A DNA stretch of 64,000 nt, from assembly GCF_030719215.1 (NCBI RefSeq), contig NZ_CP120983.1, positions 1,240,001-1,304,000 on the forward strand, read 5' to 3'. Position numbers and translations under genes: made by a program. Source of the DNA: Streptomyces sp. Alt3 (lineage in GTDB: Bacteria; Actinomycetota; Actinomycetes; Streptomycetales; Streptomycetaceae). This document shows, piece by piece, positions 63,345-64,000 of the stretch (position 1 is its first letter; each line of letters begins with the position of its first letter). The notes beneath the pieces were generated by a model, which did not search any database, was not told the origin of the DNA, and was given only the letters and a program-made list of their open reading frames with translations.

Positions 63345-64000
63345 GTGGTGACGAACCGACCTCGCTCCCCCGGACCGGGACTGCCCGTCGAGCCGGTCCA
63401 CGGGCCCGGCACCCGGCCGGGTCCGTGGACGACGCGTCGGTTCACCGGATCAGGCACCGCGAGGGAGTCCAACACCCGGTACGGACAGCTGATCGCCGAC
63501 GGCACGACGGACCTGTCGGTCGCCTTCGACCTGCCCACCCGGATGGGACACGACTCGGACGCCCCTGTCGCCTCCGGCGAGGTCGGCAGGACCGGCGTGG
63601 CCATCGACTCCGTCGACGACATGCGCGTCCTCTTCGCCGGGATCCCGCTGGACAGCGTCTCCACGTCGATGACGGTCGACGCCCCCGCCTCCCTGCTGCT
63701 CCTGCTCTACCAACTGGTGGCGGAGGAGCAGGGGTTCGGCGCCGACGTGCTGAGGGGCGCGATCCGGAACGACGTGCTGCAGGAGTACGTCGCGCGCGGG
63801 ACGTACATCTTCCCCCCGAAGCCGGCGCTGCGGCTGGCCGCGGACGTGTTCACCTACTGCGGGGCCGAGATACCGCACTGGAGCACGCTCTCCGTCTCCG
63901 GCCACCTCATGGCCGAGGCGGGCGCGTCGCCCGCGCAGGAGATCGCGTTCACCCTGGCCGACGGCATCGAGTACGTGCGCGCGGCGGTCGCGGCCGGGCT
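63345..64000 (+). CDS. Methylmalonyl-CoA-mutase-family large subunit, N-terminal part (cut by window end)
   Basis: Frame GTG 63345 or GTG 63348 (GAGG about 10 bases upstream), open to the window end. It reads [83 protein letters not shown] and [13 protein letters not shown], the substrate barrel of coenzyme-B12 acyl-CoA mutases. The N-terminal stretch before the barrel is shorter than in classical methylmalonyl-CoA mutase. The pocket pair differs from the standard one: Phe (RRF) where methylmalonyl-CoA mutase has Tyr, but Arg kept in [10 protein letters not shown]. Isobutyryl-CoA mutase has Phe and Gln at these sites. It may supply methylmalonyl-CoA for modules 3 and 8 or a different acyl-CoA. 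The cobalamin domain, if present, lies outside the window. Confidence 0.82.
   Translation, partial: MVTNRPRSPGPGLPVEPVHGPGTRPGPWTTRRFTGSGTARESNTRYGQLIADGTTDLSVAFDLPTRMGHDSDAPVASGEVGRTGVAIDSVDDMRVLFAGIPLDSVSTSMTVDAPASLLLLLYQLVAEEQGFGADVLRGAIRNDVLQEYVARGTYIFPPKPALRLAADVFTYCGAEIPHWSTLSVSGHLMAEAGASPAQEIAFTLADGIEYVRAAVAAG

Noticed and set aside
63055..63351. 98-codon plus-strand frame overlapping the ferredoxin gene
   Set aside because: It is out of frame with the cysteine-motif ferredoxin and has no ribosome-binding site; a shadow.

Overview
The window is very GC-rich, with strong third-position G/C bias and a bldA-type TTA-containing regulator, which points to a Streptomyces or close actinomycete. 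Almost all of it is one biosynthetic gene cluster: a modular type I polyketide synthase (PKS) primed by a beta-amino acid, the logic of vicenistatin-type macrolactams. Functions are assigned from visible motifs and family knowledge; no database search was run.

Layout, left to right. (1) 1-25724, minus strand: three PKS genes (PKS-D, 3 modules; PKS-C, 1 module without DH; PKS-B2, 1 module), continuing off the left edge into another gene whose ATG lies at base 4. (2) 25725-29148: a control region and a divergent LAL/LuxR regulator with four TTA codons. (3) 29149-30258: a strong terminator, a decayed NUDIX pseudogene and the terminator of the next PKS gene. (4) 30259-51745, minus strand: two PKS genes (PKS-B1, 2 modules; PKS-A, loading ACP plus 2 modules). 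(5) 51864-60130, minus strand: a tightly overlapping starter operon comprising glutamate mutase E and S subunits, a PLP decarboxylase, two adenylating enzymes, a free-standing ACP, an acyltransferase and a proline-iminopeptidase-like hydrolase. (6) 60479-64000, plus strand: two cytochrome P450s, a 3Fe-4S ferredoxin and the N-terminal part of a methylmalonyl-CoA-mutase-family protein cut by the window end.

How it works together (inference from the vicenistatin paradigm). Glutamate is rearranged to 3-methylaspartate, adenylated onto the small ACP and decarboxylated to 3-aminoisobutyryl-ACP. It is then capped with an amino acid, moved by the acyltransferase to the loading ACP of PKS-A, and uncapped by the peptidase. 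Docking tails order the proteins PKS-A, B1, B2, C, D, then the gene off the left edge. The nine modules predict five successive C=C units (methyl branch at module 3), one hydroxyl (module 6), then three more C=C units (methyl branch at module 8). With no thioesterase in the window and at least one further module, a macrolactam of 24 or more ring atoms is expected, a polyene type such as the 26-membered family. The P450s would oxidise the ring.

The most striking non-coding observation is a shared promoter element. Two heptamers like TAGGGG/CTAGGGG on a 10-bp pitch lie 23-24 nt upstream of a TAgCgT -10 box, in the same orientation in front of all four structural transcription units. It looks like the operator of a cluster-wide activator. 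Two single-base-type frameshifts in PKS-D and PKS-A, a foreign-looking codon patch in the module 4 KS, and an atypical KR in module 5 also deserve attention.
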